NCBI GenBank assembly: GCA_030038095.1
Contig: JASHPK010000033.1
Span: forward strand, 1-64,000
DNA: 64,000 bases
Direction: 5' to 3'
Origin: Thermoplasmata archaeon
GTDB taxonomy: Archaea; Thermoplasmatota; Thermoplasmata; Lutacidiplasmatales; UBA184
Part shown: piece after piece, positions 35,995-44,842 of the stretch
Layout: each line of letters begins with the position of its first letter
How positions within the stretch are numbered: position 1 is the first letter of the stretch
The notes under the pieces: generated by a model
What the model was told of the DNA's origin: nothing
The model's input: only the letters and a program-made list of their open reading frames with translations
Databases searched by the model: none
Made by a program: the position numbers and the translations under genes

Positions 35995-36572
35995 GGATCC
36001 TCCTCGTCGACCATGAGGACTCGTTCGTCCACAACCTGGAGCAGGCGATGCGATCGGCGGGGGCGAGCGTGCGCTGCGTCCGATGCACCCTCCCGATCTC
36101 GCAGGCCCTCCGTCTCGATCCGGACGGCGTCGTCCTTTCGCCGGGGCCCGGTCATCCGAGCGACCGACGGATCACGGGGCTCGCGCGGGCGCTCCTCGAC
36201 CGCTGGAGCACCGAGCGACCGTTCCTCGGGGTCTGCCTTGGCCACCAGTTGATCGGGGAGTACTTCGGCGCGCGCGTGGCGCTCGCGCCGGCTCCCGTGC
36301 ACGGGGAGGTCGGCGAGGTCCACCACGACGGCCGGGGGATCTTCGACGGCGTGCCGAGCCCGTTCCTCGGGGCGCGATACCATTCCCTCGTCGTGGACCG
36401 ACGCTCGGTTCCGGAGTGCCTTACCGTGAGCGCCCGGGGAGCCGACCGGATCGTGATGGGGCTCCGCCACGCCGAGCGACCGGTCGAGTCGGTCCAGTTC
36501 CACCCCGAGTCGTATCTGACCGAGGCCGGGCCCCAGATCCTCCGGAACTTCCTCGCTGAGGTGCGTCGTTGA
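35991..36572 (+). CDS. trpG: Anthranilate synthase component II (glutamine amidotransferase)
   Basis: Supplies ammonia from glutamine to TrpE. 193 residues. Class I amidotransferase triad: Cys82 in FLGVCLGHQ, His171 and Glu173 in VQFHPES. The oxyanion segment SPGPGHPSD lies near 50-58. The start GTG overlaps the trpE stop. It could also serve para-aminobenzoate synthase, but its place within trp genes supports the trp role. Confidence 0.94.
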   Translation: MRILLVDHEDSFVHNLEQAMRSAGASVRCVRCTLPISQALRLDPDGVVLSPGPGHPSDRRITGLARALLDRWSTERPFLGVCLGHQLIGEYFGARVALAPAPVHGEVGEVHHDGRGIFDGVPSPFLGARYHSLVVDRRSVPECLTVSARGADRIVMGLRHAERPVESVQFHPESYLTEAGPQILRNFLAEVRR

Positions 36573-37603
36573 TCGGCCCCGTCCTCGCCGCCCTGCTCGC
36601 CCCGGCCCCGCTCGACGCCCACGATGCGCGACGCACGTTCGACCTCCTGCTGGCCCCGGCCTCGACCGACGCGGAGCGGGCGTCGATCCTCGTCGCGCTC
36701 GCGAGCCGGCCGGACTCCCCCGCGGAGCTCACCGCCTTCGCCGGCGAGCTGCGGAGGCGGGCGAGCCCGTTCCCCGTCCCGCGTCGGGACGGCGCCATCG
36801 ATCTGTGCGGCACCGGCGGCGCGTCTCGCCCGTCCTTCAACGTCTCGACCGTGAGCGCCTTCGTGGTCGCGGCGGCGGGGACGCCGGTCGTGAAGCACGG
36901 GAACGCGAGCGCCCGCGGCCCGTGCGGGTCGAGCGACCTGCTCCTGGCGCTCGGTCTCCCGATCGATCGCGCTCCGAAGTTCGCGCGGGAGAGCTATCGT
37001 CGTTACGGGCTCGCCTTCCTGCACGCGCCCTTGTTCCATCCGACGACCCGCGCGGTGGGGCCGGCCCGGCGGCTCCTCGGCATCCCGACCCTCTTCAACC
37101 GTCTCGGCCCGCTGTCGAACCCGGCGGGGGTGCCGTACCAGGTGGTTGGCGTCCCGAACGCGGAGCTGGCCCGCACGATGGCCCTCGCGCTCGCGGGCCT
37201 CGGCACCCGCGGAGCGATCTCCATGTCCTCCGAGGAGGGGTGCGATGAGTTCTCCCCCCGGGAGCCGACGCACCTCTTCCGATGGACCGGCCAGGGCGTC
37301 GTGCGCGCGACCGTCCGTCCCGAGCTCCTGCTCCCGGGGGAGGACCGGCGCGGACCCTGGGGGGCGCTGACTCCGCCGGCGGCGGCCGAGGAGACCCGTC
37401 GGCTCCTCGCGGGAGGCGGGGGCGCCCGACGGGGATCGGTACTGCTCACGAGCGGGGCGGCGCTCTGGGTCTCGGGCCGCGCGCGGTCGCTCGCCTCGGG
37501 TCTCGAACGGGCGCGCGACGCCCTCGACTCCGGTCGTGCGGAGGAGCTCCTCCACCAGCTCGAGGCGCTCGCTCCGAGGTTCGCGGGCGCCCGGGGGGAG
37601 TGA
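36569..37603 (+). CDS. trpD: Anthranilate phosphoribosyltransferase
   Basis: Adds phosphoribose from PRPP to anthranilate. 344 residues. The PRPP loop is DLCGTGGASRPSFNVSTVSA near residues 78-97, where the common GTGGD is GTGGA. KHGNASARGPCGSSDLL is the second signature and RPLGPLSNPA-like LGPLSNPAGVPYQ the third. The start is a TTG that overlaps the trpG stop (TTGA), consistent with coupling. The reading frame fits the family from the first helix. Confidence 0.93.
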   Translation: MIGPVLAALLAPAPLDAHDARRTFDLLLAPASTDAERASILVALASRPDSPAELTAFAGELRRRASPFPVPRRDGAIDLCGTGGASRPSFNVSTVSAFVVAAAGTPVVKHGNASARGPCGSSDLLLALGLPIDRAPKFARESYRRYGLAFLHAPLFHPTTRAVGPARRLLGIPTLFNRLGPLSNPAGVPYQVVGVPNAELARTMALALAGLGTRGAISMSSEEGCDEFSPREPTHLFRWTGQGVVRATVRPELLLPGEDRRGPWGALTPPAAAEETRRLLAGGGGARRGSVLLTSGAALWVSGRARSLASGLERARDALDSGRAEELLHQLEALAPRFAGARGE

Positions 37604-38409
37604 TCGTGGGCTTCCTCGAGGAGATCCTCGCCGAGACCCGGCGGTCGATCCGCCAATCCGGGTACGTCGAGGGACTCGGGCCCGCGCCGGGGCGACCCGG
37701 CCCCAGCCTGCGCCGGGCGGTCGAGCGGGACCGGGCGCGAGGGGCGCTCGTGGTCGAGTACAAGCGGGTCTCCCCCGGGTCGGACCGGCCGGTCCTTCCC
37801 GAGCGTTCGGTCGCCGAATTCGCGCGGGCGATTGGGCCGACGCCGCCCACCGCGTACTCCTGCGTCGCCGCGACCCCCCGGTTCGGCGGCCGGCCGGGCG
37901 ACATCGCGGAGCTCCGTCGGAAGACCGACCTTCCGATTCTCTTCAAGGAGTTCGTGGTCGACCCCCTCCAGCTCGACGTCGCGCGGCGCGCGGGGGCGAG
38001 CGCGGTGCTCCTGATCGCCCGCCTCGGCCTCCCCGAGCTCCCGGCGCCGGTGCCGATCCCCGAGCTCGCCCGGGCGGCGCACGAACGGGGCCTCGAGGTG
38101 CTCCTTGAGCTCCACGCGCGCGGAGAGCTCAAACTGACCGGCGACGTGGAGGCCGACATGTACGGCGTGAACGTCCGCGACCTCGACAGCCTCCGCATCG
38201 AACGACCCACCGCGGAGGCGACGCTCGGGGCGGCCCACCATCTTCGGCCTCTCCTCGGCCTGAGCGGGGTCGAGGGACCGGCGGAGGCCCAACGCTTCTG
38301 GGAGCTCGGAGCGGACGGAATCCTGGTCGGCTCCGCGGTCGCGCGGAGCTCCGATCCCGTGACGTTCCTGCGGTCGCTCGGCCGGCGGGGCCGGGAGGCA
38401 CCGCCATGA
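37600..38409 (+). CDS. trpC: Indole-3-glycerol phosphate synthase
   Basis: Ring closure of the carboxyphenylaminodeoxyribulose phosphate to indole-glycerol phosphate. 269 residues in a TIM barrel: VVEYKRVSPGS (catalytic Lys), PILFKEFVVDPLQ (second Lys), VLLELHARGEL (Glu), YGVNVRDLDSLRIE and GADGILVGSAV for the phosphate site. GTG at 37600 overlaps the trpD stop; GTG at 37606 is possible. Confidence 0.93.
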   Translation: MIVGFLEEILAETRRSIRQSGYVEGLGPAPGRPGPSLRRAVERDRARGALVVEYKRVSPGSDRPVLPERSVAEFARAIGPTPPTAYSCVAATPRFGGRPGDIAELRRKTDLPILFKEFVVDPLQLDVARRAGASAVLLIARLGLPELPAPVPIPELARAAHERGLEVLLELHARGELKLTGDVEADMYGVNVRDLDSLRIERPTAEATLGAAHHLRPLLGLSGVEGPAEAQRFWELGADGILVGSAVARSSDPVTFLRSLGRRGREAPP

Positions 38410-39050
38410 GGACATTCGTCAAGTTCTGCGGCCTCCGGACGGTCGAAGCGGTGCGCGCCGTCCCCGCCGGTGGCGCCGCCGGGTTCGTGATCGACGTGCC
38501 CGGCTCGTCCCGCTCGCTCTCCGTCGCGGAGGCGGGAGGACTCATGGAGGCCGTACCGCCCGAGGCGGAGGCCTGGGCGGTCGTGGTCGAACCGACGGCG
38601 GAGCTGGTGCATCGCCTGTTCGACGAACTCGGGGTCGACCGGGTGCAGGTGTACGGCCCGGTGCCCGGGGACCTCGAGTTCCTCGAGATCCATCACCTCG
38701 TCCCTTCCGTCCCGATCTCCCCCGCTCCCGGCGGGCCCGAACCGACCGTGCCCCCGGCCGAGGACTATCCGAGGATCCATCTCGATGCGGCCGGCCAGCC
38801 CCTCCCGGGCGGCAGCGGGGTCCGCCCCGACTGGGAGACCTGCGCGGCGATCGTCGACCGGCACCCCGGGCGCAAGTTCGTGCTCGCGGGCGGCCTCTCC
38901 GCCGAGAACGTCGCCGACGCGCTCGCCACGGTCCGTCCGTGGGGCGTCGACGTCTCCTCGGGCATCGAAATCGCTCCGGGAGTCAAGGACCTCGGCCGGA
39001 TGCACGCGTTCGTCGCCGCGGTCGAGGAGTACGAGTCGAAGAATGCCTAG
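38406..39050 (+). CDS. trpF: Phosphoribosylanthranilate isomerase
   Basis: Amadori rearrangement in the trp pathway. 214 residues, small TIM barrel. [13 protein letters not shown] carries the catalytic Cys near residue 8, RIHLDAAG the catalytic Asp, and [11 protein letters not shown] and GVDVSSGIE the phosphate site. The usual GxxAVQLHG segment is represented by [11 protein letters not shown], a loose fit. ATG overlaps the trpC stop; the 3' end overlaps trpB by eight bases. Confidence 0.92.
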   Translation: MRTFVKFCGLRTVEAVRAVPAGGAAGFVIDVPGSSRSLSVAEAGGLMEAVPPEAEAWAVVVEPTAELVHRLFDELGVDRVQVYGPVPGDLEFLEIHHLVPSVPISPAPGGPEPTVPPAEDYPRIHLDAAGQPLPGGSGVRPDWETCAAIVDRHPGRKFVLAGGLSAENVADALATVRPWGVDVSSGIEIAPGVKDLGRMHAFVAAVEEYESKNA

Positions 39051-40203
39051 GCGGTTCGGCCCGTACGGTGGCGCCTACGTCCCCGAGACCCTGGTCCCGG
39101 CCCTCACGGAGCTCGAAGCGACGTGGAGGTCCGCGCGACGCGACCCGGCGTTCCGCTCCGAGCTCCGTCGCCTCTCGACCACCCTCGGAGGTCGACCGAC
39201 GCCCCTCTACTTCGCCGAGAACCTGACCCGACGGGCGCGAGGGGCCGAGATCTGGCTGAAGCGAGAGGACCTGCTCCACGGAGGCGCGCACAAGTTCAAC
39301 AACGCGCTCGGCCAGGGGCTTCTCGCCCGCCGGATGGGCAAGCCCCGGCTGATCGCGGAGACCGGGGCGGGCCAGCACGGGGTGGCGACCGCGATGATCG
39401 GCGCCGCGCTCCGCCTCGAGACCGAGGTCTACATGGGGGAGGTCGACATGGAGCGCCAGCGTCCGAACGTCGAGCGGATGCGCCTGCTCGGGGCCCGCGT
39501 GATCCCGGTCTCCACGGGCAGCCGCACGCTGAAGGACGCGATCAACGCCGCGCTCCGGGACTGGATCACGAACGTGCGGACCACGCACTACCTGCTCGGA
39601 TCCGCCGTGGGGCCGCACCCGTTCCCGTCCATCGTCGCGGACTTCCAGAGCGTGATCGGCCGGGAGATCCGAACGCAGTCGCGCCGGGCCTTCGGCCGTC
39701 TGCCGGACCTCGCCGTCGCGTGCGTCGGGGGCGGGTCCAACGCGATCGGGACCTTCCATCCGCTGCTCCGCACCCCGGTCGAGCTCTGGGGGGTCGAGGC
39801 GGGTGGGCCGCGCGGACGGTCGCGCGGAGCGGCCTCGCTCACGCGGGGCGCGCCGGGGATCCTCCACGGCAGCCTTTCCTACGTGTTGCAGGACCGCGAC
39901 GGGCAGGTCGCAGCGACCGAGAGCATCTCGGCCGGGCTCGACTACGCCGGCGTCGGACCGGAGCACGCCTGGCTCCGGGATTCCGGGCGGGTCCGGTACC
40001 TCGCGGTGCACGACGACGAAGCCCTGCGTGCGTTCCACTGGCTCGCGGAGGACGAGGGGATCCTCCCCGCCCTCGAGCCGGCCCACGCGATCTTCGCGGC
40101 GGTCGGAGCGGCGCGTCGCCGACCCCGCTCGCAGCGGATCGTCGTCACCCTCTCCGGACGGGGGGACAAGGACCTCGAGGTGGTCACCCACGCCGCTCGC
40201 TGA
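39043..40203 (+). CDS. trpB: Tryptophan synthase beta subunit
   Basis: PLP enzyme that joins indole and serine to make tryptophan. 386 residues, TrpB1 type that partners TrpA. PLP lysine 84 is in [14 protein letters not shown] (the common form is LNHTGAHK). [13 protein letters not shown] holds the catalytic Glu, and GGGSNAIG binds the phosphate. [17 protein letters not shown] is the standard N-terminus. ATG 39043 lies within the end of trpF. The trpA frame begins in or just after its 3' end. Confidence 0.95.
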   Translation: MPRRFGPYGGAYVPETLVPALTELEATWRSARRDPAFRSELRRLSTTLGGRPTPLYFAENLTRRARGAEIWLKREDLLHGGAHKFNNALGQGLLARRMGKPRLIAETGAGQHGVATAMIGAALRLETEVYMGEVDMERQRPNVERMRLLGARVIPVSTGSRTLKDAINAALRDWITNVRTTHYLLGSAVGPHPFPSIVADFQSVIGREIRTQSRRAFGRLPDLAVACVGGGSNAIGTFHPLLRTPVELWGVEAGGPRGRSRGAASLTRGAPGILHGSLSYVLQDRDGQVAATESISAGLDYAGVGPEHAWLRDSGRVRYLAVHDDEALRAFHWLAEDEGILPALEPAHAIFAAVGAARRRPRSQRIVVTLSGRGDKDLEVVTHAAR

Positions 40204-40243
40204 CGCGCTCCAAGGTTCCCGGGACGGTCGCGGGCCGATCGTC

Positions 40244-40978
40244 GTGCCGTATCTCCTCGTCGACCGCCGCCGGTCCCGTTCTCTGAAGCGCACCGCCACG
40301 GCGTTGCGGGACGGAGGGGCCCGCGCGGTCGAGCTCGGTTTCCCCTTCTCCGACCCGATCGCGGACGGCCCAGTGCTCGAGGCCGCCCATGACCGGGCGC
40401 TGCGCGCGGGCACCTCCTGGGCGGACCTACTCTCGGCGTGCCGCACCGTGAGCCCGATCCTTCCGACCGCCGTCATGACCTACGGCAATCCCCTGTGGCA
40501 CCGCGGTCTTTCGACCGCCCTTCGGGAGCTCGCGCACGCGGGAGCCACGGGCCTCATCGTCCCGGATCTGCCGCTCGAGGAGTCGCCGGCGTTCCGCGCG
40601 GCGAGCCGGGCCGCGGGGCTCAGCCTCGTGCTGCTGGCCGCTCCCGGGGTCACTCGGGCCCGGCTCGAGCGCATCGCCCAGAGCTCCCAGGGCTTCCTCT
40701 ACCTCGTCTCGCGGTACGGGACCACGGGGTCGCAGGGAGGGGCCGCGTCGGTCGATCTCCGCCCGCTCGTCTCGGCCGCCCATCGGGCGGCCCCGGAGCT
40801 GCCCGTCCTCCTCGGCTTCGGCGTGCGGGACCGCGCGAGCGCCGCCGCCGCGATGGCGACCGGCGCGGACGGCATCATCGTCGGGAGCGCGCTCGAGGAG
40901 CGGATCGCCCGGGGGGATTCGCCCGAAGCGCTCACCGACTGGGTGCGTTCCCTCTCCGTGACCTCGAGGCGACGGTAG
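40244..40978 (+). CDS. trpA: Tryptophan synthase alpha subunit (start uncertain)
   Basis: Cleaves indole-3-glycerol phosphate to indole. Catalytic Glu and Asp are present in AVELGFPFSDPIADGP; LYLVSRYGTTGSQGG, LLGFGVRDRASA and ADGIIVGSALEE follow in normal order. The first usable start, GTG 40244, begins at the first barrel strand (VPYLLVD) and leaves out the N-terminal helix that the family has. Upstream in-frame sequence [17 protein letters not shown] resembles that helix, yet contains no ATG, GTG or TTG between the trpB stop region and 40244. So either a non-standard start, a frameshift between trpB and trpA, a local sequence error or a truncated protein must be assumed. Confidence 0.9.
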   Translation: MPYLLVDRRRSRSLKRTATALRDGGARAVELGFPFSDPIADGPVLEAAHDRALRAGTSWADLLSACRTVSPILPTAVMTYGNPLWHRGLSTALRELAHAGATGLIVPDLPLEESPAFRAASRAAGLSLVLLAAPGVTRARLERIAQSSQGFLYLVSRYGTTGSQGGAASVDLRPLVSAAHRAAPELPVLLGFGVRDRASAAAAMATGADGIIVGSALEERIARGDSPEALTDWVRSLSVTSRRR

Positions 40979-41002
40979 GCCGGCACCGAGGGCGCGGACG
41001 GC

Positions 41003-42067
41003 TCAGGGCCGGATCCGCTCGAGCGAGAGGAACCGCACGGTCGCCGGGTCGCTCACGCCGGCCACCACGAACTCCTTGCGCACTCCCTGGGCGACCCGGA
41101 CCCCTCCGGCGACCTCGGGCCAGGAGGAGACGTGCGTCGCCGGCACGGCCTGGACGAGGTAGCGGGCATGCGAATGCTCCGGGTTCCTCGGGTAGGCGCG
41201 GAAGTGGGCGCCGTACTTGAATCCGGTCTTGACGACGAGCCGCCGCCCCCTCAGCTCCCGGTAGGCGGCGAGCCGCTCGACGAATCGGCGGTCCAGGCGG
41301 CGGGCGCGCCGCTCGAGGCGGTCGCGCGGGACCGAGCGGCCCGACTTCGCGTCGCGCAGCGCGAGCTGGCCGGTGTCCACGAGGTAGGCGGCCTCGATCA
41401 GGCTCAGCTCGAGACGGCGACCGACCCGGCTGCCGTAGGCGAGGGTGCGCCCGAGCGCCTCCACCGCGACCGGGTCGTGGACCATCACCCGATCGTCGGA
41501 GAGCCAGCCCTCCGCGGGCGCCGGGAGCGGAGTGCCGGGGAGCGCTCCCGAGGGGGCGGGACGTCGCACACGATAGTACGTGAGGTCCGACTCCTCGTCG
41601 ACGAGGCCGAGGAGGAGCTGCTTCTTCGCGCTCTGGGCCCGATCGGCGAGGTCGAAGAGGCGCCCGAGGTCGAACGGCACGCGCTCGCTCAGCGCCTCGA
41701 CCCAGAACCGGGAGGGGGTCTTGTGGAGGACTCCACCGCGCGGGAGGACGGAGAAGGCGATCGGCGGAGGACTCGCGCGCACGACGTAGCCGCGCTGGCG
41801 GAGGTCCCGGTAGACGAGGTACCGGACCGCGAAGCCGGGGTCCCTTCGCACCGCCCGGCGGTAGAGCGCCGGCCACTCGACGGGCCGACCGCCCTCGGTC
41901 GCGACCGCGATCCGCTCCATCTCGAGCAGATAGACCGACTCGTACCGGTCGAGCTCGAGCGACCCCTCCGACCCCGGGGTACCGAAGAACCCCTTCGCGT
42001 AGACCTGGCTCGCCTCCGCGGGGTCGACGAACCGCACGCCCGCTTCGTCGCGGACGACGCCGGTCAC
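41003..42067 (-). CDS. endA: tRNA-intron endonuclease (two-unit form)
   Basis: Cuts introns from precursor tRNAs at bulge-helix-bulge motifs. 354 residues, about twice the single-unit enzyme, with an N-terminal degenerate unit and a C-terminal catalytic unit, as in the dimeric archaeal class. The catalytic unit has Tyr near 285 (VKTGFKYGAHFRAY), His near 298 (HSHARYLV) and Lys near 332 (GVRKEFVVAGV). Last gene of the lipid/pyrE operon; ATG overlaps the pyrE stop. It converges with trpA (24 bp apart). Confidence 0.92.
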   Translation of the reverse strand: MTGVVRDEAGVRFVDPAEASQVYAKGFFGTPGSEGSLELDRYESVYLLEMERIAVATEGGRPVEWPALYRRAVRRDPGFAVRYLVYRDLRQRGYVVRASPPPIAFSVLPRGGVLHKTPSRFWVEALSERVPFDLGRLFDLADRAQSAKKQLLLGLVDEESDLTYYRVRRPAPSGALPGTPLPAPAEGWLSDDRVMVHDPVAVEALGRTLAYGSRVGRRLELSLIEAAYLVDTGQLALRDAKSGRSVPRDRLERRARRLDRRFVERLAAYRELRGRRLVVKTGFKYGAHFRAYPRNPEHSHARYLVQAVPATHVSSWPEVAGGVRVAQGVRKEFVVAGVSDPATVRFLSLERIRP

Positions 42068-42618
42068 TTCCTCGCCCCGCGCAGCTCCGAGAGGGTGAGG
42101 ATCGGCTCGAGGCGGACCCCCGCGGCCGCGAGATGCTCGGCCGCCCCGCTCTCGCGATCGACGACCACGAGGGCCCGGTCCACCACGCCGCCGGCCGCCC
42201 GGACGATCTCGACCGAGCGGAGGGTGCTTCCGCCGGTGGTCGAGACGTCCTCGATGAGGAGGACCCGGGCGCCCTTCGGGATGTCGCCCTCGAACGGCTG
42301 GCGCGTGCCGTGCTCCCGTGCTCCCTTCCGAAGCACCGCGTAGTCGTGCCCCGTGCGCAGCGCGACCGCGACCACGAGGGGCACGGCTCCGAGCTCCATC
42401 CCGGCGAGGCGGTCGGCCGCCCCGACCCGGGCGGCGAGAGCTCGGGCGAGGAGCTCGAGCCGGGCGGGAGACGTCCAGGCCCGCTTCACGTCGATGTAGA
42501 CGTCGCTCTTCTCCCCGGACGTGAGCGTGAACTCCCCGAAGCGGACGGCGCCCGCGTCGAGGAGGGTCGAGAGCACCTCCTCGCGCGTCGGCACCGCCTC
42601 GGCCGATCCGGTCGTCAC
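42064..42618 (-). CDS. pyrE: Orotate phosphoribosyltransferase
   Basis: Makes orotidine monophosphate from orotate and PRPP in pyrimidine synthesis. 184 residues. The PRPP-binding motif is VLLIEDVSTTGGSTL near residues 117-131; FTLTSGEKSDVYIDVK is the orotate site and YAVLRKGAREHGT the catalytic lysine loop. The GTG start at 42618 overlaps the stop of the CDP-archaeol synthase gene. Confidence 0.94.
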   Translation of the reverse strand: MTTGSAEAVPTREEVLSTLLDAGAVRFGEFTLTSGEKSDVYIDVKRAWTSPARLELLARALAARVGAADRLAGMELGAVPLVVAVALRTGHDYAVLRKGAREHGTRQPFEGDIPKGARVLLIEDVSTTGGSTLRSVEIVRAAGGVVDRALVVVDRESGAAEHLAAAGVRLEPILTLSELRGARK

Positions 42619-43190
42619 CAGGGCACCTTCTTCAGACCCGCCTTGAACCCGACCCAGTTGAACGCGGCGTGCAGCCCGAGCGTGTACACGAGGAGCCATA
42701 TGACCGCTTCCCAGCGGACGAACACCGAGACGAACAGCGCGGGGTAGACGACGAGGCCGATCGCGATCGGGACGAGGACGAACGGGAGCTGGTCCAGCAG
42801 GATCGTGCGCGTTCCGCTCTCCCGGCCCAGGCGGCGCTTGACGAACGAACCGAGCGCGTCCCCCCCCATCGCGCCGAAGGTGAGGATCGCGGCGAGGGGG
42901 ACCGCCGCCGCGACGCTGGGCGCGAGGACCGGCACGAGCTGAAGATTCGGAGGGGCGAGGAGGATCAACCACGCTTCGAGGAGGCCGAACGGCATCGCCG
43001 CGAAACCAGCGAAGAGGAACCCGGACCAGGTCTTCGAGGGGCCGAGGACCCGTCGTCCGTCGCGCCAGTTCCGGCCGAAGTCCATGGGAGGCCCTCGACC
43101 GCGGGGCAGGGTCGCGAACGCGTTCGCGATGTAGCTCGGGAGGATCACCCAGAGCACCGCGAGCGCGCTCGCGAAGAACGGGTCGAGCAC
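42615..43190 (-). CDS. carS: CDP-archaeol synthase
   Basis: Activates unsaturated archaetidic acid with CTP to CDP-archaeol, the branch point for archaeal phospholipid head groups. 191 residues with five hydrophobic helices. CarS features are PSYIANAFATLPRGRGPPMDF at the start (shown by PSYIANAFATLPRG), LGPSKTWSGFLFAG, and FGAMGGDALGSFVKRRLG, the CdsA-like metal/CTP motif, with LLDQLPFVL after it. GTG start at 43190. It follows two other lipid enzymes in the same operon. Confidence 0.93.
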   Translation of the reverse strand: MLDPFFASALAVLWVILPSYIANAFATLPRGRGPPMDFGRNWRDGRRVLGPSKTWSGFLFAGFAAMPFGLLEAWLILLAPPNLQLVPVLAPSVAAAVPLAAILTFGAMGGDALGSFVKRRLGRESGTRTILLDQLPFVLVPIAIGLVVYPALFVSVFVRWEAVIWLLVYTLGLHAAFNWVGFKAGLKKVPW

Positions 43191-43202
43191 GCCCGGCTCC
43201 CG

Positions 43203-44834
43203 CTACGGCTCTCGCACGAACCGCTCGATGGCGAGGGCGATCGCCGCGAGCTTCCGAGGGTCGACGCTCTCCTCGGCATCGTGGATGTGCGATTCAGGGT
43301 CCATGCTGCCGAAGACGAGGGCCGGCAGCGGCTCCCCGCGGGGCGTCCGGAGCCCCCGCAGCGCGCTCGCGTCCGTGCCCCCGTACTCGCCGAAGATCCC
43401 GCGGGCGCCGCATGTGGCCTCGAGGATCCGCGAGAGCTTCTGGGTCGCCGGGTGCTCAACGGGGAGCGCGTAGCCCGAGCGGCACCGCGCCGGCGGCGCC
43501 TCGATCCGCGCCGTCGGCGCGTGGACGGCGGCCCAGGCCCGGACGCACCCGAGCGCGGACGCGAGGCCCTCGGCGAGCTCCATCTCGGGGGGGAGGCGCA
43601 GGTCGACCACGAAGGAGATCGTCCCACTGCGTCCAGGGTCGAGGAGGCCCCGGTCGGCCGCCGCGCGGAGCAGGCGGAGGGTCGGCGGCACCGGATTGTG
43701 CCCGCGATGGGGGTACCCCCCGTGCGTCGCCTCGCCGACCACCTGGAGTGCTCGGGCGCCCGGGGGCGTGGCGAGCGCGCTGGACCCCGCCGGCTCCAGC
43801 CGGAAGGGGGTCGCGAGGAAGGGACCGAGCTGAGCGGGGAGTGCGTCGAGCGCCGGGCCGGGTCCGGCGAACACCAGCGTCACCGCGCGGGCAACCTGGT
43901 TCGCCGCGTCGGACTCCGCGTGCGCGGCGACCAGCCGGACCTCCCCGTCCGGGGCCTCGACCGCCTGGAGGTCGAACTGAGTGACGGTCGCGCGACCGGT
44001 GACGACCGGCTCGGGCGCGTGTCGGTCGGGCCAGTCGGGCGAGGCGTAGACCGAGCGCCACTGGCGGGCGACCTCGTGAAGCCCGACCAGCGCGTCCCCG
44101 TAGGCGAGCCCCGCGGAGAGGGGGACCGGTCGCGCGAACGAGGCGTCCAGGAAGGCGGCGCCGCTCGACCCGGCCGTGGTCTCGGGGCTCCCGTCGGGGA
44201 TCAGCGCGACATCCGCGAGGAGGATCCGGCCCGGGTCCCCCTCGGGCAGGCGCGCATCGCGCGCCCGCAGCGCCTCGATGCCCCCCTCGCCACCGGTCTC
44301 CTCGTCGCAGCACGCGAGGAACCGCACGTTCCGCGGCGCATCGTCGGACGCGACGAGGCGCCGGATCGCGGCGAGGGAGGCGACCACGCCGCTGCCGAGG
44401 TCATCGTTCGATCCCCGCCCGTAGAGCCGACCGTCGGACCGCAGGGTCAACGTGTGGGGGGGCGACTTCCACCGGCCGAGCTGCTCCTTCGGAACCGGCA
44501 CGACGTCGAAGTGGGTCATGAGGAGCACGGTCTCCTTGGCCCCGCGGTCCAGGTCGCCGATCACGTTCGGGCGGGAGAGTCCGTGCCAGTCCGCCGGGAG
44601 GTCCCCCTCGACGAGGGGGTCGTAGACGCGGGTCGAGAGACCGGCCGCCCGCGCCGCTCGGACGATCGCGTCGGCGGTGCGGAGATAGTTCGGCTTCTCC
44701 CAGCGTCCGTGGCCCGGGTCCTCGAGGTTGGTGGGAGCGAGGGCGACGAGCTGGGCGAGCTGCCGGAACGACTCCTCGTCCCCGAGCGCCCGGGCCGCCT
44801 CGATGGACGACCCTTCCGAGTCCCGGCCGGCCAC
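43203..44834 (-). CDS. M20-family metallopeptidase/deacylase
   Basis: 543 residues. Zinc-dependent hydrolase of the ArgE/DapE/CPG2 group. The first metal motif is LLMTHFDVVPVP, then GRGSNDDLGSG, catalytic Glu-Glu in CCDEETGGEGG, and the late ligand His in SHIHDAEESVDP. It is longer than typical relatives (about 400-450) because of inserts in the lid domain (residues about 230-400). GTG at 44834 follows a strong ggggg sequence. The position among lipid genes does not reveal its substrate. Confidence 0.85.
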   Translation of the reverse strand: MAGRDSEGSSIEAARALGDEESFRQLAQLVALAPTNLEDPGHGRWEKPNYLRTADAIVRAARAAGLSTRVYDPLVEGDLPADWHGLSRPNVIGDLDRGAKETVLLMTHFDVVPVPKEQLGRWKSPPHTLTLRSDGRLYGRGSNDDLGSGVVASLAAIRRLVASDDAPRNVRFLACCDEETGGEGGIEALRARDARLPEGDPGRILLADVALIPDGSPETTAGSSGAAFLDASFARPVPLSAGLAYGDALVGLHEVARQWRSVYASPDWPDRHAPEPVVTGRATVTQFDLQAVEAPDGEVRLVAAHAESDAANQVARAVTLVFAGPGPALDALPAQLGPFLATPFRLEPAGSSALATPPGARALQVVGEATHGGYPHRGHNPVPPTLRLLRAAADRGLLDPGRSGTISFVVDLRLPPEMELAEGLASALGCVRAWAAVHAPTARIEAPPARCRSGYALPVEHPATQKLSRILEATCGARGIFGEYGGTDASALRGLRTPRGEPLPALVFGSMDPESHIHDAEESVDPRKLAAIALAIERFVREP

Positions 44835-44842
44835 GGTCCCCC

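Noticed and set aside
39043-40978. A natural TrpB-TrpA fusion
   Set aside because: trpB has an in-frame stop at 40201-40203 and no slippery sequence is evident, so a fusion cannot be claimed.
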